Assembly (NCBI RefSeq): GCF_001500065.1
Contig: NZ_LQIN01000020.1
Span: 1 to 47,687 of the forward strand
From: Mycobacterium sp. IS-3022
GTDB lineage: Bacteria > Actinomycetota > Actinomycetes > Mycobacteriales > Mycobacteriaceae
Reading direction: 5' to 3'
DNA length: 47,687 nt
The notes under the pieces are model-generated. The model did no database searches. It saw only the letters and a program-made list of their open reading frames with translations, and had not been told where the DNA came from. Shown one piece after another: positions 45,208-47,687 of this stretch. The stretch's first letter is position 1; the number at the start of each line of letters is the position of its first letter. The translations under genes were made by a program, and so were the position numbers.

Positions 45208-45344
45208 CCTGGTCGAGGAAATCGCCTGTGCTGCTGCGACATCGGAGTCGACGTATACCTGCTGCGGGGAGCGGGTTATGTAACAGCGCGTTGCGGGAAC
45301 ACCATTGACTGCTGCGCTGGCGTCGAGAAGAGGAAGGATTGCAT

Positions 45345-46898
45345 GTGAGCTCCCCGAAGGGCGGCTCCCGACTGGGTACGCGATTCGGGCCGTATGAGCT
45401 GAAGTCCCTGATCGGCGTCGGCGGCATGGGCGAGGTCTACCGCGCCTACGACACCGCAAAGGAACGGACGGTGGCGATCAAGCTGCTACGTCCGGATATG
45501 GCCGCCGACCCCAACTTTCAGGAACGTTTTCGACGCGAGTCGCGCGTGGCCGCGCGGCTGCAGGAACCGCACGTCATCCCCGTGCACGACTTCGGCGACA
45601 TCGACGGGACGCTCTACATCGACATGCGCCTGGTCGAGGGGGCGAGCCTCAAGGAGCTGCTGCGCACCGACGGCGCATTGCCCGCCACCCGGGTCGTGTC
45701 GATCATCGCCCAGGTGGCGGCCGCGCTGGACGACGCGCACGCCAACGGTCTCGTGCACCGCGACATCAAGCCGGAGAACGTGCTGCTCACCGCCGACGAC
45801 TTCGCGTACCTCGTCGACTTCGGCATCGCCCACGGCGGCGGGGAAGCGGCGGTGACGAAGACCGGGCTGGTGATCGGCTCGTGCGCCTACATGGCGCCGG
45901 AACGTATCAGCGGCGAGCGCGGCGGCCCTGCCTCCGACATTTACTCGCTGACCTGCCTGCTCTACGAATGCCTGACCGGTCGCGCACCGTACGACTCCGG
46001 TGACCTGCGCGAGATCATGGGCGCTCACTTGTTCTCCCCCGCGCCGCGGCCGAGCATCATGCGCAGAGGTATCAGCCGGGAGTTCGACGACGTCATCGCG
46101 CGCGGCATGGCGAAGAAGCCCGCGGACCGGTTCACGACGGCCGGCGAGCTGGCCAAGGCCGCCGCTGCGGCAGCGAATGCACCGGTCGCGGCGCCGCCTC
46201 CACCCCCGCCGCCGGCGCCGTCGACGCGACAGTTCTCGGCCGTCGACCCGAATCCGGCGCGCACGGGCTATCAGCCGGCGTACAGGCCGTTGCCGCCACC
46301 CGCGCCGAGCCGCAAGCCGCGGTTCGGCCCTGCGCAGGTCGGGTTGGTGGTGACGACGATCGTGCTGTTCACCGCGGCGGTGGTGCTCGCGCTCGTGCTG
46401 GCGTTCGGCGACAACGGGAGCGGACCGGCGCCGCGGACGTCGCTGGCGCTGCCGCCTACGACGACGACCGAAGCCACCGAGCCGTCGGCCGAAACCACCG
46501 CGCCGTCGACCACCACGACGACGACGGCGCCGTCGACCACACCGACCACCAGCGGCCCGCCGATCGCCGGGGTCTCCGGCACGGATTCGCAAGGCTTCAT
46601 CGGGCACACCGCGCGCTGCGATGCGGGCAGCACGCCGGCGGCGGCGATCAGGACCGCGCAGTCGCTGGCGGTGATCTGTGAGACCGCGCCGGGCGACTAC
46701 TACTACCTGGGTGAGCGCCTGCGCGACGGCGCCAACGTGCGACTCGACAACGCACAACCGTCGGGCGCCGGGTTCGTCGCCACCAATCCGGCCGACGGCG
46801 CGCGGTACGACGTGCAACCCGGCATGCTCACGATCTCGAGCAACGGGACGGTGGACTCGGCGGAGCCGGCGTTGGAGTACGGCTCGGCGGACCGCTGA
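45345..46898 (+). CDS. Receptor Ser/Thr protein kinase (PknB/PknE-like)
   Basis: The protein is 517 aa. Kinase domain about 15-275: GVGGMGEVYRAYDT, Lys46, HRDIKPEN with Asp140, VDFG, APE. A Pro-rich juxtamembrane part and one TM helix near 332-354 (GLVVTTIVLFTAAVVLALVLAF) lead to a Thr/Pro/Ser-rich stalk (TTTTEATEPS and similar). The extracellular domain is about 110 aa and has two Cys (TARCDAG, AVICETA) that could form a disulfide; no known sensor fold recognised. AGGAAGG seven bases before GTG 45345 sets the start. Its kinase half is closely similar to that at 18081, in stretches identical at the DNA level. Confidence 0.92.
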   Translation: MSSPKGGSRLGTRFGPYELKSLIGVGGMGEVYRAYDTAKERTVAIKLLRPDMAADPNFQERFRRESRVAARLQEPHVIPVHDFGDIDGTLYIDMRLVEGASLKELLRTDGALPATRVVSIIAQVAAALDDAHANGLVHRDIKPENVLLTADDFAYLVDFGIAHGGGEAAVTKTGLVIGSCAYMAPERISGERGGPASDIYSLTCLLYECLTGRAPYDSGDLREIMGAHLFSPAPRPSIMRRGISREFDDVIARGMAKKPADRFTTAGELAKAAAAAANAPVAAPPPPPPPAPSTRQFSAVDPNPARTGYQPAYRPLPPPAPSRKPRFGPAQVGLVVTTIVLFTAAVVLALVLAFGDNGSGPAPRTSLALPPTTTTEATEPSAETTAPSTTTTTTAPSTTPTTSGPPIAGVSGTDSQGFIGHTARCDAGSTPAAAIRTAQSLAVICETAPGDYYYLGERLRDGANVRLDNAQPSGAGFVATNPADGARYDVQPGMLTISSNGTVDSAEPALEYGSADR

Positions 46899-47005
46899 TA
46901 GGCGATTTCGGCGCACTCCCTATCGCACAAGCGACCATTTACGCACCGAACCGCCGCTGGTCGGCTACCGTTCGGCGAGAGACACGTCTCGGATCGGGGA
47001 CCACC

Positions 47006-47467
47006 ATGGACAACCGCAGATATGCCCGCGCCAGCCAAGAGGCCCGCGCGCAGGAGATTCAACTCGACGCCCGCCGACTACGGGAATTCGACACGTTCGC
47101 CAAGTTCTCCGACAGCGACCTCAGGCGCCTGGTCGAAGCCGCACACCGCACGTCGACGTCGGGGCCCTGGCCGCTGATCCGCGAGCAGACCCCGTCGGAC
47201 GCCTGCTACATCCTGCTCAGCGGGGAGGTCGGGGTCTACGTCGGCCACGACCGGATCGCCGAAGTCGGTCCCGGCGAGGTGATCGGCGAATCGGTGCTGC
47301 GGCGCGGCGCACTGCGCAACGCGACCGTGACGACGACCGGGCGCGCCGAGGTGCTGCACATCGACCGTGACGACCTGGAGCGCCTGATCGCCGAGATACC
47401 CGCGCTGCGCGCGGCGATGGACGCCACGGTCGCCCGCCACGCCCCGAAAGCCGCCGAACCAGGCTGA
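47006..47467 (+). CDS. Cyclic-nucleotide-binding domain protein
   Basis: The protein is 153 aa. After a charged N-terminal helix comes one CNB beta-roll (LREFDTFAKFSDSDLRRLVEAA, DACYILLSGEVGVYVG, IAEVGPGEVIGESVLRRGALRNATVTTTGRAEVLHIDRDDLERLI). The phosphate-binding cassette region reads GEVIGESVLRRGALRNATV, with Glu and Arg in the cAMP-contacting places. There is no DNA-binding domain, so it may act as a stand-alone sensor or partner. It lies just after the kinase gene in the same direction. Confidence 0.85.
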   Translation: MDNRRYARASQEARAQEIQLDARRLREFDTFAKFSDSDLRRLVEAAHRTSTSGPWPLIREQTPSDACYILLSGEVGVYVGHDRIAEVGPGEVIGESVLRRGALRNATVTTTGRAEVLHIDRDDLERLIAEIPALRAAMDATVARHAPKAAEPG

Positions 47468-47523
47468 CCCGTACCGCCCCGCTCCAGGTTTTACGCGAGT
47501 GTCAACTCGGGTACGAGGGTGGA

Positions 47524-47679
47524 ATGGAGCGGCTCAGCGCATTCGACGCCAGTCTGCTGTACAGCGAATCGCCCAGCGTGCCGCTGAATGTGTGTTCGAT
47601 CGCCTGCCTTTCCACTGACTCAAACTTTTTGACAGGCCCGCGTTATCCACAACGCGGCGTTGTTGAGGAGGTTGAGTGA
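47524..47679 (+). pseudogene. Truncated start of a WS/DGAT (wax ester synthase/diacylglycerol acyltransferase) gene
   Basis: A GAGGGTGG ribosome binding site precedes an ATG opening MERLSAFDASLLYSESPSVP, the typical N-terminus of mycobacterial WS/DGAT enzymes. Similarity stops after about 26 codons (near 47600). The rest of the 51-codon frame is unrelated and ends in TGA at 47677-47679. The gene therefore looks interrupted by an insertion or rearrangement close to the window end. The active-site HHxxxDG would lie downstream and is not seen. Confidence 0.6.
47638..47657. repeat. Inverted repeat CCGCGTT-ATCCAC-AACGCGG containing a DnaA-box sequence
   Basis: Perfect 7-bp arms. The stretch TTATCCACA (47643-47651) equals the classical DnaA box. 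It lies in the foreign segment that follows the broken WS/DGAT start. GAGGAGG and an ATG follow at 47665-47685, perhaps the start of another gene cut by the window end. A single box could be chance. Confidence 0.4.
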
Positions 47680-47687
47680 GGCATGGT

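Noticed and set aside
45290..45330. A SigE/SigH-type promoter (GGGAAC...) before the second kinase
   Set aside because: The -35-like GGAAC is present, but no convincing -10 (GTT/CGTT) stands at 16-18 bases.

Overview
The window looks like the chromosome of a mycolic-acid-making actinomycete, most likely a fast-growing Mycobacterium/Mycolicibacterium. The evidence is very high GC with strong GC bias at third codon positions, two mycolic-acid-type SAM methyltransferases, a KasA/KasB-like ketoacyl synthase, deazaflavin(F420)-family proteins, PknB-type receptor kinases, a P450 and the start of a WS/DGAT acyltransferase gene. No phage, CRISPR array or rRNA was seen; the one RNA gene is a selenocysteine tRNA.

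Layout. 1-9.0 kb: the 3' part of a large non-ribosomal peptide synthetase (E-[C-A-PCP]-[C-A-PCP]-TE) coupled to a class I methyltransferase. 9.1-18 kb: lipid and envelope genes. These are a DDN-like protein, a DUF2237 protein, a KAS-like protein whose catalytic Cys is replaced by Asp, two CmaA-type methyltransferases, a large flippase-like membrane protein with an internal kinase-like segment, a P450 and a secreted collagen-like repeat protein. 18-20 kb: a Ser/Thr kinase fused to an extracellular solute-binding domain.

20.2-34.9 kb: a complete bacterial selenocysteine system and its user. It holds selD (-), tRNA-Sec (+), a DUF488 gene (-), selA-selB (+), and, after a PadR/membrane pair, a hemerythrin and two carbohydrate genes (GT-C and GH16), a three-gene formate dehydrogenase operon. 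The catalytic subunit has an in-frame UGA at 30387-30389. Eleven bases after it is a SECIS hairpin closely resembling that of E. coli fdhF. SelD makes selenophosphate, SelA converts Ser-tRNA-Sec to Sec-tRNA-Sec, SelB delivers it to the UGA, and the FdhABC-type complex would oxidise formate and pass electrons to the quinone pool through the NrfD-type subunit. The selA leader carries a long hairpin whose apex also reads GGUC, which raises the possibility of SelB-based feedback.

35-47.7 kb: an MHS-type MFS transporter, PPK2, a rhomboid-like membrane protein, a thioredoxin-reductase-like flavoprotein and a PaoABC-type molybdenum hydroxylase operon. Next come a divergent TetR regulator with a 26-bp palindromic operator and a translationally coupled run of small membrane/DDN-like genes, a YceI protein, a second receptor kinase and a cNMP-binding protein. 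The window ends in a WS/DGAT start that loses homology after about 26 codons. Starts were chosen by ribosome binding sites, overlaps and family N-termini. No database search was possible, so family names rest on motifs recognised by eye.
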